Positions 9,238 through 17,400 of a stretch of DNA of 64,000 nt are shown piece after piece. The stretch is taken from contig CAYYUG010000006.1 in the NCBI GenBank assembly GCA_964474755.1, positions 1 through 64,000 on the forward strand. Reading direction: 5' to 3'. The notes below the pieces were generated by a model. That model was not told the DNA's origin. It worked only from the letters and a program-made list of their open reading frames with translations, and did no database searches. How positions within the stretch are numbered: the first letter of the stretch is position 1; each line of letters opens with the position of its first letter. Position numbers and translations under genes: made by a program. This DNA is from GCA-2717185 sp964474755. GTDB lineage: Bacteria; Pseudomonadota; Alphaproteobacteria; UBA8366; GCA-2717185.

Positions 9238-10286
9238 TCAGAACATCTCCCCGGGATAGAATGTCAAGCTCATGTTTCGCCATTGATCATAGGTTTCTAA
9301 TGGCAGTATAAGTGGTTGGCAGCGTGGATTTAGCATCGCGCGCACTGCACTTTCAGCCATCGAGCGAAAAAACGGGTCATTAGTGGCGCGCGCGCGATCT
9401 ACTATCGTTGCCGATCGGACCATCCCGTCCGGGGCAACGCTAGCTTTTATTTCGACTACCATTTTGTGCGCGTCCCTTGCACCCGCAGGCAGATTCCAAC
9501 AGGGTTCAATTTGGCGTCGGATAGCGTCAACATCGCCGGCTGTCAGACCAGTTCTATAAATGTTTGAACGGGGCAGCTGTTGTTTCCGCTTTAACGCATT
9601 AGCCACTTGTTGCATCGGTGAGATTGTTTCCTTCGGCATTTTCGGACTGCGTCTTTTCGTTTTAGGCGGTTTGTGTTCCAGCTTGCTTACTGTTTTTAGG
9701 ACCGAAGAGAAATCTTGCTGTGGCTTAACAGTCTTTGGTTTTGGTTTTGGCCGTGGTCGCTGCCTTTGAGGTATGTTTTCAGATTTCGGTTTCGGTGGTT
9801 TTTTCGCTTTAGGTTTCGGTTTCGGTTTCGGCGGTTTTNNNNNNNNNNNNNNNNNNNNNNNNNNNNNNNNNNNNNNNNNNNNNNNNNNNNNNNNNNNNNN
9901 NNNNNNNNNNNNNNNNNNNNNNNNNNNNNNNNNNNNNNTTTCGGTTTCGGTGGTTTTTTCGCTTTAGGTTTCGGTTTCGGTTTCGGCGGTTTTTTCGCTT
10001 TCGGCTTCGGCATCGGGACTGCTTCAGAAGACAACTTTTGTGCAGAAAAGGCCTTGGTTTCGGTTTCGGCGGAAACCTGTGGCTTCAACGGCAGCGGCCG
10101 ATGCGGAGGCTTTTCTTCGGCGACCGATACGAGCTTTGTCTTTGGATTTTCCTGCTCGGTCGCGATCTGCACATCAAAGACCTCCGCCGGGGCAATTGTT
10201 GGCGGCGATGAGGGCAAAACGCCCAACCATGCAAATAGGAAGACAGCGATGTGCAGCGTTGCGGATATGGCGGCAGCTGTTCGCAT
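9238..10286 (-). CDS. tolA: TolA, split by a scaffold gap in its KP-rich stalk
   Basis: TolA is the inner-membrane protein spanning the periplasm between TolQR and TolB/Pal. An N-terminal transmembrane helix (SATLHIAVFLFAWLGVL) leads into a Lys/Pro-rich stalk of KPKPKAKKPP-type repeats and a C-terminal domain (MQQVANALKRKQQL ... LSVTFYPGE-like end). The stalk is cut by 100 N at 9839-9938. The 55 bases on either side of the gap (9784-9838 and 9939-9993) are identical. Removing the N and one copy leaves 894 bases, exactly 298 codons including the stop, in one open frame, so the contigs probably overlap directly. Taken literally, the N run shifts the frame. It lies between tolR and tolB. Confidence 0.9.
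9784..9993. repeat. 55-bp direct duplicate flanking the N run in tolA
   Basis: Bases 9784-9838 and 9939-9993 are the same 55-mer, built from short GGTTTC/GGTGGTTTTTTC units that encode the KPKPKAKKPP stalk. An exact 55-base overlap at two contig ends is what a de Bruijn assembler with k=55 leaves. The gap is therefore either no gap at all or a collapsed tandem repeat with extra copies. Confidence 0.85.
9839..9938. other. Scaffold gap (100 N) inside tolA
   Basis: Exactly 100 N between identical 55-base flanks. Probably an artefact of the repetitive stalk coding sequence, with little or no unique DNA missing. Confidence 0.9.
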
Positions 10287-10295
10287 CCCTATGCA

Positions 10296-10748
10296 CTATT
10301 TTTTTAAGTTCTTCGTTTCCGGCATTTTGGCGAGCAAGGACACCTTGCGAAAGCCAGCAGCACTTAATTCTCCCATAACGCCCATAATAGTTCCGTAAGG
10401 AAGCTTCTCGTCGCCACGAATAAAAATTCGTAATTCAGAATTAGCTTTCATGATTTCGCGTAGTCTAGGGATTATTTTTTCCACCGCCATTTCGGTCTCT
10501 TGCAGAAAAACTTTTCCCGCAGCGTCTATCGTAACGACTAAAGGTTCTTGCGTATCATTGATCGCCGCGGCGCGAGTTTTCGGCAGATCGACAGGAACGC
10601 CAACTGTAAGAAGCGGTGCGGTGACCATGAACACGATGAGCAGCACCAGCATTACATCGACAAACGGCGTCACGTTGATTTCCGCCATTTTTGTGTAGCG
10701 ATACTTCCCATTCCCACGGTAGCCGCTGCCTGCAGTCCAACCCGTCAC
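10296..10748 (-). CDS. tolR: TolR, ExbD-family Tol subunit
   Basis: An inner-membrane subunit that with TolQ forms the proton-driven motor energising TolA. The short cytoplasmic N-terminus is followed by INVTPFVDVMLVLLIVFMVTAPLL, whose Asp in PFVDVML is the proton-carrying residue of the ExbD/TolR family, then a periplasmic domain ending GFRKVSLLAKM. Length about 150 is normal. Candidate starts are GTG at 10748 and TTG at 10751 immediately after the tolQ stop; AGGAG sits in the tolQ end 12 and 9 bases away respectively. Translation is probably coupled to tolQ. Confidence 0.95.
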   Translation of the reverse strand: MTGWTAGSGYRGNGKYRYTKMAEINVTPFVDVMLVLLIVFMVTAPLLTVGVPVDLPKTRAAAINDTQEPLVVTIDAAGKVFLQETEMAVEKIIPRLREIMKANSELRIFIRGDEKLPYGTIMGVMGELSAAGFRKVSLLAKMPETKNLKK

Positions 10749-10751
10749 CAA

Positions 10752-11483
10752 TTAATCATTCTCCTCAAGCTGGCGTGACAGAATGCCACTAAATTCATGC
10801 GCAAAGGCCTCGAGGCGTCCGGAGTAACGTGTAAGATCGGTCGATATCTTGTTGTAAGCGACGACAGCTGGGATTGCCGCAACTAGACCTAATGCCGTAG
10901 CAAAAAGCGCCTCTGCGATACCAGGAGCGACAACTGCGAGACTGGTCTGCTTGGTAATCGCAATCGATTGAAAACTGTTCATGATACCGTAGACTGTGCC
11001 AAACAGGCCAATAAACGGAGCAGTAGATCCCACCGACGCCAGAAACGTCATATAACGCTCGAGGTTTTCCATCTCACGTCCAAGACTGACCTGCATTACA
11101 CGGTCAATCCTCTGCTGCACACTTGCGAGTGATAACTGGCTGCGCTCAATGCCGCGAGACGCTGTGCGATGCCATTCTCGCATTGCCGCCGTAAACACAG
11201 CCGTCATTGGGTCTGAGGGGCGTTTGCCAACCTTCTCATACAATCCGTCGAGCGTCCCACCAGACCAAAACTCATCCTCGAAAGCAGTCGCCGCACGATC
11301 GAGGTGGCGCAAGCGCCGAACCTTGTCGATTATTATCGCCCAGGTCCAGATCGAGGCTAGGACCAGGGCGATCAAGACGATTTTGACGATCCAGGTAGCT
11401 TGCAAAAACAAGGCCCAAACCGATAGGTTCACATTCTCGACAGAGCCTGCCAATGCCGTAGCCTCAACTAGATTTTGCTCCAT
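10752..11483 (-). CDS. tolQ: TolQ, MotA/TolQ/ExbB proton channel subunit
   Basis: An inner-membrane subunit of the Tol motor. Three transmembrane helices are visible: ATWIVKIVLIALVLASIWTW near the N-terminus, then FLASVGSTAPFIGLFGTVYG and IAEALFATALGLVAAIPAVV in the C-terminal half, which are the family signature helices. Length 243 is typical. I chose ATG at 11483 (MEQNLVEATAL), 10 bases after the ybgC stop; the longer open frame from 11564 would overlap ybgC by 70 bases. First of the tolQRAB set after ybgC. Confidence 0.96.
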   Translation of the reverse strand: MEQNLVEATALAGSVENVNLSVWALFLQATWIVKIVLIALVLASIWTWAIIIDKVRRLRHLDRAATAFEDEFWSGGTLDGLYEKVGKRPSDPMTAVFTAAMREWHRTASRGIERSQLSLASVQQRIDRVMQVSLGREMENLERYMTFLASVGSTAPFIGLFGTVYGIMNSFQSIAITKQTSLAVVAPGIAEALFATALGLVAAIPAVVAYNKISTDLTRYSGRLEAFAHEFSGILSRQLEEND

Positions 11484-11493
11484 CAATAAGTCC

Positions 11494-11919
11494 CTACTGC
11501 TCTTGATGCTTATAGGCTTCCAGCACTGCCCAGACTGGCCTTGGAAGTCGAGCCGGCCGACCATGCTGATCGATGCAGGCTAGGCGAACTGAGAGCCGCA
11601 CGAGATCTTCGTCATCACGGCGAATAATTTGTTCGGCCGACATTGAGGCTCCGAGCAGCGACATCAGGCGGCTGTGAACTGTGAGTGCATCGTCGAGGCG
11701 TGCTGGTACGATGTAATCAGCCGACATGCTTCGTACCGCAAAGGCGACGCCATGACTGTCCCATAGTTCGCGGTGCCCGACGCCCGCTTCTCGCAACATT
11801 TCAGTGCGGCCGCGTTCCGCAAACTTCAGGTAGTTTGCGTAGTAAACGATCCCCCCGGCATCTGTATCCTCATAATAAACTCGGACAGGGCAGATATGCG
11901 CCGCCACACGTTTACTCAT
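11494..11919 (-). CDS. ybgC: Tol-Pal-associated acyl-CoA thioesterase YbgC
   Basis: A hot-dog-fold thioesterase at the head of tol operons, thought to act in phospholipid metabolism at the inner membrane. The catalytic stretch YYEDTDAGGIVYYANYLKF lies at residues 15-33, with the catalytic Asp in DTDAGG. Length 141 is normal. The start overlaps the ruvB stop by 8 bases, so ybgC-tolQRAB may be co-transcribed with ruvCAB. Confidence 0.95.
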   Translation of the reverse strand: MSKRVAAHICPVRVYYEDTDAGGIVYYANYLKFAERGRTEMLREAGVGHRELWDSHGVAFAVRSMSADYIVPARLDDALTVHSRLMSLLGASMSAEQIIRRDDEDLVRLSVRLACIDQHGRPARLPRPVWAVLEAYKHQEQ

Positions 11920-12976
11920 CCTGCGCCCCGTTATCGGAAGGCACGTTTAATAGGTCCGGTTGTGTTTCGACTGCAATCGGTGTCTCAAGACCGAGATATC
12001 GGCACCCCTGGCCCGTCAGCATCCGACCTCGTGGTGTGCGCTGTATAAACCCACGCTGTATCAGATAGGGTTCGATCACTTCTTCGATCGCATCACGCTG
12101 CTCTGCTAGTGCAGCGGCTAGAGTGTCTGCACCAACCGGACCACCGCCATAATTTTCTGCTATGCAGGTCAGAAACCGACGATCCATTGCATCTAACCCC
12201 TCGGCATCGACATCCAATCGGAGCAGAGCACTATCTGCGATTGCCGCATCAATCACGGGTTGCCCGTCGACAAAGGCAAAATCGCGCACACGGCGCAGCA
12301 ATCGTCCGGCAATTCGCGGTGTCCCACGACTTCGTCGCGCGATCTCCCGGGCACCATCCGCTGCAAGTTCTAGGTCGAGTACGCGCGCGCTGCGTTCGAC
12401 AATCCTCTGCAAATCTTCGATATCGTAAAAGTTCATTCGCAGCGGTATGCCGAAACGTTCGCGCAGCGGTGTTGTGATCAATCCAGTTCGCGTTGTGGCT
12501 CCGACCAGCGTAAACGGTGGAAGGTCGATTCGGATCGAGCGGGCTGCCGGCCCCTCGCCGATAATCAAATCGAGCTGGAAGTCCTCCATCGCTGGGTAGA
12601 GCACCTCTTCGATCGCCGGATGTAATCGGTGGATTTCATCAATGAACAATACGTCACGCGGCTGCAAATTCGTTAGTAATGCTGCTAAATCTCCCGCCTT
12701 CGCCAAAACCGGTCCAGATGTTGCCCGAAAGCTCACCCCGAGCTCCCGCGCGACAATCTGGGCAAGCGTCGTTTTGCCAAGCCCAGGGGGGCCGAAGAAA
12801 ATGGTGTGGTCCATCGCTTCTCCGCGACTCTTCGCGGCCTGGATGAAGACCGAAAGATTTCCCCGAACCATGCTCTGCCCAATAAAATCGGACAAGGTCT
12901 GCGGGCGCAGTGACGCCTCGTCGATATCAGATTCCACCATATCTGGCGTGATAATACGGCTCACCGACTCGTTCAT
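11912..12976 (-). CDS. ruvB: Holliday junction branch-migration ATPase RuvB
   Basis: A hexameric AAA+ motor that drives branch migration with RuvA. Walker A GPPGLGKTT is at about residues 62-70 and Walker B LFIDEIHRL follows, with sensor 1 ATTRTG and a C-terminal winged helix (LIQRGFIQRTPRGRML). Length 354 is normal. Its ATG overlaps the ruvA stop (ATGA at 12973-12976). The order ruvC-ruvA-ruvB with 4-base overlaps indicates one transcript. Confidence 0.97.
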   Translation of the reverse strand: MNESVSRIITPDMVESDIDEASLRPQTLSDFIGQSMVRGNLSVFIQAAKSRGEAMDHTIFFGPPGLGKTTLAQIVARELGVSFRATSGPVLAKAGDLAALLTNLQPRDVLFIDEIHRLHPAIEEVLYPAMEDFQLDLIIGEGPAARSIRIDLPPFTLVGATTRTGLITTPLRERFGIPLRMNFYDIEDLQRIVERSARVLDLELAADGAREIARRSRGTPRIAGRLLRRVRDFAFVDGQPVIDAAIADSALLRLDVDAEGLDAMDRRFLTCIAENYGGGPVGADTLAAALAEQRDAIEEVIEPYLIQRGFIQRTPRGRMLTGQGCRYLGLETPIAVETQPDLLNVPSDNGAQDE

Positions 12977-13575
12977 TGCGACAATTCCTTAAGGCCGAAC
13001 CGTATCAATGATTCGAGCGGGGCTCCCTGGCCTAACTGCTTTCCAGCTTCCGCTATTACGTTAAAGGCATCAACGCGCGAATAGCCCAGATTGACTAGGG
13101 CTGAAATCGCTTCTTCCACATCCGCATTAGCATTCGATGTAATTTCGACAGCGGTATTGCCTCCCAACACTAGACCGCCCACTTTGTCCCGCAGTTCCGT
13201 AACGATACGACCCGCGAGTTTCGGACCCACCCCGTTGGCCCGGGCGACTGAGGCTTTATCTTGAGCTACAATCGCCTGCACTAGTTCGTCGACAGGCAAA
13301 ATGGATAAGATGGCCAGTCCGACGCGGGCGCCGACACCCTGAACTGTAGTTAGTTGGCGAAACCAGGCCCGTTCCGCCGCGTCTATAAAACCATAAAGAT
13401 GAATATGATCTTCTCGGACATGCGTCTCGATCTCGATCTGAACAGGTTCACCAACTGCTGGCAATTGCGACAAAGTCCGCGCGGAGCAGAAAATCAAATA
13501 CCCGACTCCACCGACATCGACGACAGCAAAGTCCTCACCAAGCTCGCCCACCACGCCGGAAAGCCGCGCTATCAT
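12973..13575 (-). CDS. ruvA: Holliday junction DNA helicase subunit RuvA
   Basis: A tetrameric junction-binding protein that loads RuvB. The N-terminal OB domain starts MIARLSGVVGEL; the helix-hairpin-helix region contains LTTVQGVGARVGLAILSILP and ARANGVGPKLAGRIVTEL; the C-terminal domain contacting RuvB ends the protein. Length 200 is typical. I chose ATG at 13575, which overlaps the ruvC stop by 4 bases (ATGA), over an upstream ATG at 13632 inside ruvC. Confidence 0.97.
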   Translation of the reverse strand: MIARLSGVVGELGEDFAVVDVGGVGYLIFCSARTLSQLPAVGEPVQIEIETHVREDHIHLYGFIDAAERAWFRQLTTVQGVGARVGLAILSILPVDELVQAIVAQDKASVARANGVGPKLAGRIVTELRDKVGGLVLGGNTAVEITSNANADVEEAISALVNLGYSRVDAFNVIAEAGKQLGQGAPLESLIRFGLKELSQ

Positions 13576-14087
13576 TGCACGGCTGCGGCACGCTGCAACC
13601 GTCGTCCTGTTTCCGCAAAATGCGCATGACAAATCGCTACGGCCAGTGCATCTGCCGCATCGGCGCTAGAAAACTGGCAGCCAGGCAGGATGCGCCCGAC
13701 CATCATTTGGACCTGTTCCTTTGCGGCGTGTCCGGCCCCGACCACGGACTTCTTTATTCTGTTGGCAGAATATTCCGCAACAGGCAGTCCTGCTAACGCT
13801 GGTGCTAATACAACCACACCGCGTGCTTCACCGAGACGCAATGTCGTTCCAGGGTTCTTGTTGACAAATGTCTCCTCGACCGCAGCCTCATCCGGATGGA
13901 AATCAGCCAAAACCTGTGCCAAGCCTTCATGCAAATTTCGGAGACGGATGGCAAGAACTTGCTTTGGGTTCGGTGAAACGGTGCCATCAGCCACATAGGT
14001 AAGCCTATTTGCATCGACATCTATGACACCCCACCCTGTATTGCGAAGTCCCGGATCAAGCCCAATTAATCGCATATCACCAGCCAT
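13572..14087 (-). CDS. ruvC: Crossover junction endodeoxyribonuclease RuvC
   Basis: The RNase H-fold resolvase for Holliday junctions. LIGLDPGLRNTGWG near residues 7-20 gives the first catalytic Asp; AAVEETFVNKNPGTTLRLGEARG supplies Glu and the DNA-binding stretch; DAADALAVAICHAH near the C-terminus gives the remaining acidic residues. Length 171 is normal. ATG at 14087 is adopted; a second ATG at 14075 (MRLIGLDPG) is nearly as likely. Only 3 bases separate it from the yebC stop. Confidence 0.96.
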   Translation of the reverse strand: MAGDMRLIGLDPGLRNTGWGVIDVDANRLTYVADGTVSPNPKQVLAIRLRNLHEGLAQVLADFHPDEAAVEETFVNKNPGTTLRLGEARGVVVLAPALAGLPVAEYSANRIKKSVVGAGHAAKEQVQMMVGRILPGCQFSSADAADALAVAICHAHFAETGRRLQRAAAVQ

Positions 14088-14090
14088 TCC

Positions 14091-14840
14091 CTATCTTGTT
14101 AGACGTTCGAGGATATCGTCAGCTATGTCATAGTTAGCAGAAACAGTTTGCACATCATCACTTTCATCTAGCACCTCAAGAAGTTTAAGAAGCGTTGCAG
14201 CCCCCCTCTCCTCAACGGAAACATTGTTGTGCGCCTTCCAGACCAACTTTGCCGAGGCCGGTTCGCCCAACGTTCCTTCTAGAACGCCGCAAACCTCGTG
14301 AAGCTTACCTGGTTCGCAAACCACTTCGTGACCATCTTCAGTCGACTCCACATCGTCCGCACCAGCTTCCAGCGCCGCTTCGAAAACGTTATCTGGATTT
14401 GCCTTTTCGGCGTCGTAACGGATTTCTCCGACATGATCGAACATGAAGGAGACTGAACCTGTTTCCGCAAGGTTCCCACCATTTTTGCTAAAGGCGGCCC
14501 GCAATTCCGATGCCGTGCGGTTCCGATTGTCGGTGAGGGTTTCGACGATGATCGCTACACCACCAGGCCCATAACCCTCGTAACGAATTTCTTGGAAATC
14601 GTCGCCCTCACCAGTGCCTGCTCCTTTCTTGATAGCGCGGTCTATATTATCCTTCGGCATATTCCCGGCTCGCGCCGCAATTACTGCCGTGCGCAAGCGT
14701 GGGTTCATTTCCGGATCGGCTCCTCCCAAGCGTGCGGCAACAGTTATTTCGCGCCCAAATTTCGCAAATAGGCTCGCACGGCGCTTATCTTGAGCGCCCT
14801 TTCGATACATGATGTTCTTGAATTTTGAATGACCGGCCAT
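14091..14840 (-). CDS. yebC: YebC/PmpR-family protein
   Basis: A small cytoplasmic protein of the YebC/TACO1 family, described as a transcriptional regulator in some bacteria and as a translation factor easing proline-rich stretches in others. The N-terminus MAGHSKFKNIMYRKGAQDKR is the family hallmark. Length 249 is normal. It heads the yebC-ruvCAB set, a widespread order. The translation role would suit this window, which encodes a proline-rich TolA stalk and a proline-rich OmpA protein; that link is only inference. Confidence 0.95.
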   Translation of the reverse strand: MAGHSKFKNIMYRKGAQDKRRASLFAKFGREITVAARLGGADPEMNPRLRTAVIAARAGNMPKDNIDRAIKKGAGTGEGDDFQEIRYEGYGPGGVAIIVETLTDNRNRTASELRAAFSKNGGNLAETGSVSFMFDHVGEIRYDAEKANPDNVFEAALEAGADDVESTEDGHEVVCEPGKLHEVCGVLEGTLGEPASAKLVWKAHNNVSVEERGAATLLKLLEVLDESDDVQTVSANYDIADDILERLTR

Positions 14841-14985
14841 TTTTTTCCGTCGAAAATCAGTGTGATAATCAGCATTTTGTGCAAGTATGTGTATTCTTAC
14901 TAGTCTGTTATACCAGATGTTGTGGTTCTGTGCCCAGAAATGAAAGGGGCCGCAATGATGTGCTTAGAAAATCAATATGGCGACA

Positions 14986-15004
14986 ATACGGCGTAGCGCC
15001 GTAT
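14986..15004. repeat. Perfect inverted repeat, 8-bp arms
   Basis: ATACGGCG, a TAG spacer, then CGCCGTAT. No T-run follows on either strand, so it is not an obvious intrinsic terminator. It could be a protein-binding site or an RNA hairpin. It lies about 145 bases upstream of the yebC start. Confidence 0.6.
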
Positions 15005-15142
15005 CACAGAGCCGTTATCGTTTATTTAATTAGATAGAAAAAATTTTGAGCTAACTAGGGGTGCAAACGCAACACATACTATTCCAGTCTTGTAGGCGCC
15101 CAATCGGATATAAATAGTTTCAGTACAGCATAAAGCCTTTAG

Positions 15143-15280
15143 CTACCCAGCTTTAACTGCCAAACGGTCTCTCTCCCAACCAAAGGGACGCTTCGTCGGC
15201 AAGCACGCTTCTTCTAAGATTGCTAAACCATCTTTAACATCCGCTGCATCCAGACAGTACGGGTAGGACAAAAAGCCTAT
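15143..15280 (-). pseudogene. Possible 3' gene remnant (45 codons)
   Basis: A short frame running between a TAA at 15281-15283 and a TAG at 15143-15145 with no ATG, GTG or well-placed TTG start. The translation includes LDAADVKDGLAILEEACLP and KRPFGWERDRLAVKAG, which looks like the amphipathic C-terminal end of an enzyme rather than random sequence. I cannot assign a family. The DNA upstream is AT-rich and not coding-like, so if this is a remnant the rest has been lost. It may also be chance. Confidence 0.3.
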
Positions 15281-15475
15281 TTAAATATATTATTTTTTTT
15301 CACAGCTATTTAATTAATAAGATCATAAATCTAATCCAATATACTGTTTTATATAATTAGTATGAAATAGCATAGCCTCATGCTCTTCGCTCGAATTTTC
15401 ATGCTTTGCACCATTCATAAACCAAGAATAGCCGTACGAGAACATTGCGAAAATGCGTTGAGCAGTTTTCCCACT

Positions 15476-16291
15476 CTAGGCAGGAATGTGCTCCGCTAGC
15501 CTACCACCACATCGCACAGGCGACACCAGGGTCGCGAGGCCTGTATCGGTATCGCTCTCAACAAATACGCCGCAGAACGTCCCTATCCCCTCGGCCGGCT
15601 TCATCCGCTGACGCGGCAACTTTCGAAGGAAATTGCCTATCGATGCCTGTTTTGCCATCCCAATGACAGAGTCGTAGTCGCCACACATTCCAGCGTCCGT
15701 TTGATAAGCGGTACCGCCGTTCAAAATAAACGCGTCCGCTGTAGGGATATGCGTGTGGGTCCCTACAAGCAGGGTCGCGCGCCCGTCCGCGATATGACCC
15801 AACGCCATCTTCTCGCTTGTCGCCTCTCCGTGCACATCAACGACCACCGCGTCAAATCCAGATTGCTTTGGTGTTCCAGGCGGCAAGAATCGTTCAAGTA
15901 TTGGAAAAGGGTCATCAAGCAACTCCATGAAAAGACGGGTCATAATATTTATTACTTTGATCCGCCGTCCAGAGCCATCTGTAAAATTCGCCACACCGCG
16001 TCCGGGCGTCGCCTCAGGAAAGTTCGCAGGCCGCAGGAGCCGTTCATCACGATTCATTTGCGGAATTATGTCAGGTTTATCCCAGGTATGATTGCCACCG
16101 GTTATGACATCAACACCGGCACCAAAAAGCTCGTTGCAAGTTTTCTCGGTCATCCCGAAACCGTGCGCCGCGTTTTCGCCATTTGCGATAACGAAATCCA
16201 GTCGAAGACGATCGCGTAGAACGGGTACATGTTCGGAAATCGCTTCCCTCCCCGACCGGCCGACCACATCGCCACAAAAAAGAATTCTCAT
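15476..16291 (-). CDS. YmdB-like metallophosphoesterase (TIGR00282 family)
   Basis: A calcineurin-like phosphoesterase; characterised relatives (YmdB) hydrolyse 2',3'-cyclic nucleotides. Metal-ligand motifs are MRILFCGDVVGRSGRE at the N-terminus, IANGENAAHGFGMT (about residues 34-47), GGNHTWDK (about 65-72), VDVHGEATSEK and VGTHTHIPTAD. Length 271 matches the family. Its start overlaps the stop of the upstream 5-FCL gene by 4 bases (16288-16291), so the two are coupled. The cellular role in Alphaproteobacteria is not established. Confidence 0.9.
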   Translation of the reverse strand: MRILFCGDVVGRSGREAISEHVPVLRDRLRLDFVIANGENAAHGFGMTEKTCNELFGAGVDVITGGNHTWDKPDIIPQMNRDERLLRPANFPEATPGRGVANFTDGSGRRIKVINIMTRLFMELLDDPFPILERFLPPGTPKQSGFDAVVVDVHGEATSEKMALGHIADGRATLLVGTHTHIPTADAFILNGGTAYQTDAGMCGDYDSVIGMAKQASIGNFLRKLPRQRMKPAEGIGTFCGVFVESDTDTGLATLVSPVRCGGRLAEHIPA

Positions 16292-16872
16292 GATTTTTCG
16301 CTTTCCGGTCGCACGATGCCTTGCTCGGTTAGTATACCATCCAGAACCGTATCGTCCTCATTGCAAGGCACAACCGGAACCTCTTGCAAGGCATAGGCGA
16401 TGCCAAGCGCGCATACCGGCTGTATTTTACGGATACTTCTGATCGACAAATCATAGAAGCCGCCACCATAACCTAGCCGGTTTCCACGCAGATCAAACGC
16501 GAGTAACGGGGTGAGAATTATATCGGGATGAATTGCGATGGCGTCCGGAGCCGGTTCTGGTATCCCGAACGCTCCATTCCTCAGTTCAGTCGTCTCATCC
16601 CATCGCCGAAAAATTAGTGGCGCATTTCGTTTCTCAATTACAGGTAGCGCTATATCAAATCCTTGATCACGCAATTTGTTTAATAAAGGCAGTACATTTG
16701 CCTCGCTTCTTATCGGATAGTAGCCGGAAATCGCGATCCCTCTTGGTGCACGCACGTGCTGTTTGAAGATTTCGACCAGCCGTATACCGATATCACCCCT
16801 AGCCGCTGCTATATCGCGTCGCTTCTCGGCTTCAGTCCGCAGAAGACGTTTCCGCGCAGCGATCGATAACAT
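16288..16872 (-). CDS. 5-formyltetrahydrofolate cyclo-ligase
   Basis: Converts 5-formyl-THF to 5,10-methenyl-THF with ATP, clearing an inhibitory folate form. The basic N-terminal stretch (ARKRLLRTEAEKRRDI) and GNRLGYGGGFYDLSI near the C-terminus are the family nucleotide- and substrate-binding motifs; PLLAFDLRGNRLGYG precedes. I chose ATG at 16872 (MLSIAARKRLL), giving 194 residues, the usual size; the frame opens back to 16977, but that DNA is better explained as 6S RNA. The order zapA-6S RNA-5-FCL is the one known from E. coli (zapA-ssrS-fau). Confidence 0.93.
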   Translation of the reverse strand: MLSIAARKRLLRTEAEKRRDIAAARGDIGIRLVEIFKQHVRAPRGIAISGYYPIRSEANVLPLLNKLRDQGFDIALPVIEKRNAPLIFRRWDETTELRNGAFGIPEPAPDAIAIHPDIILTPLLAFDLRGNRLGYGGGFYDLSIRSIRKIQPVCALGIAYALQEVPVVPCNEDDTVLDGILTEQGIVRPESEKS

Positions 16873-16897
16873 AGCAAATTCCGATGTAAAATAAGGT

Positions 16898-17058
16898 GGC
16901 GGCGCCGCATCGGCCGTCGGCCCAGTCAAACCCTCAAGGACCTGGGTAACCAGGTGGGCACCGTATGCCAAAACCAAGATTTCGACAGGGACAGCTCCCT
17001 ATGAGCTTATTATCGCCCCTGGGGTATGGTGGCCTAACGCACCGCGCAGCAAACCGCC
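16898..17058 (-). ncRNA. ssrS: Probable 6S RNA
   Basis: 6S RNA binds housekeeping RNA polymerase by imitating an open promoter. The assignment rests on position, between zapA and the 5-FCL gene as in many Proteobacteria, and on structure. Reading the minus strand, GGCGG at 17054-17058 can pair with CCGCC at 16898-16902 as closing stem; in the 3' half ACCTGG-TTAC-CCAGGT forms a hairpin followed by TTGAGGGTTTGAC, resembling the corresponding part of E. coli 6S; the end GATGCGGCGCCGCC also resembles its 3' end. The span is about 161 nt, a normal size. Ends are approximate. Confidence 0.75.
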
Positions 17059-17067
17059 TGTTAATAT

Positions 17068-17400
17068 CTAAAACGCTTCCAGCCGCTCGGCAATAGTTTC
17101 CGCGTGTTCTGCAATTCGTTCTACTTTTTCCGCAAGCCTGCTGGCCTCGTCAGTAGCAACTTCATCGGCGGTTCCTTCTTTCGCTTGTGCTGCCGCCAGT
17201 TCGGCATATGTGTCCGACAATTCGTCGGAGACCAAAAGGCTTGCCATCAAAAGAAGTCTGGCATCACCAATTTGTCCGTTCAATTCGACCAATTCTTCGA
17301 CACGAACCTTAATGTATTCCGCAAGGCGGCTAGTATGCTCCTCCTGTCCAGCTTCGCAGGAGATGGTGTAATTTCGGCCATTGATAGTAACGCTTAGCTC
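17068..17400 (-). CDS. zapA: Cell division protein ZapA, N-terminus in gap
   Basis: ZapA promotes FtsZ bundling at the division ring. The visible 110 residues start ELSVTINGRNYTISCEAGQE, the ZapA N-terminal strand region, and continue into a helix with HTSRLAEYIKVRVEEL and a C-terminal coiled coil rich in AEKVERIAEHAETIAERL. Only a few N-terminal residues appear to be missing into the 100-N gap at 17401, which hides the start codon and RBS. It faces away from tkt, so the shared promoter region is also in the gap. Confidence 0.88.
   Translation of the reverse strand, partial: ELSVTINGRNYTISCEAGQEEHTSRLAEYIKVRVEELVELNGQIGDARLLLMASLLVSDELSDTYAELAAAQAKEGTADEVATDEASRLAEKVERIAEHAETIAERLEAF

Larger units (their letters stand above)
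14841..15475. other. 635-base spacer between yebC and the ymdB-like gene
   Basis: An AT-rich spacer that should hold the yebC-ruvCAB promoter on the minus strand. It contains a perfect 8-bp hairpin (14986-15004) and a short coding-like remnant on the minus strand (15143-15280). Beyond about 15281 it is very AT-rich with no coding potential that I can see. Confidence 0.7.

Noticed and set aside
9696..10286. Frameshifted tolA and a separate 133-residue gene at 9238-9639
   Set aside because: The frame change is produced only by the length of the N run; reading across a merged 55-base overlap gives one intact tolA.
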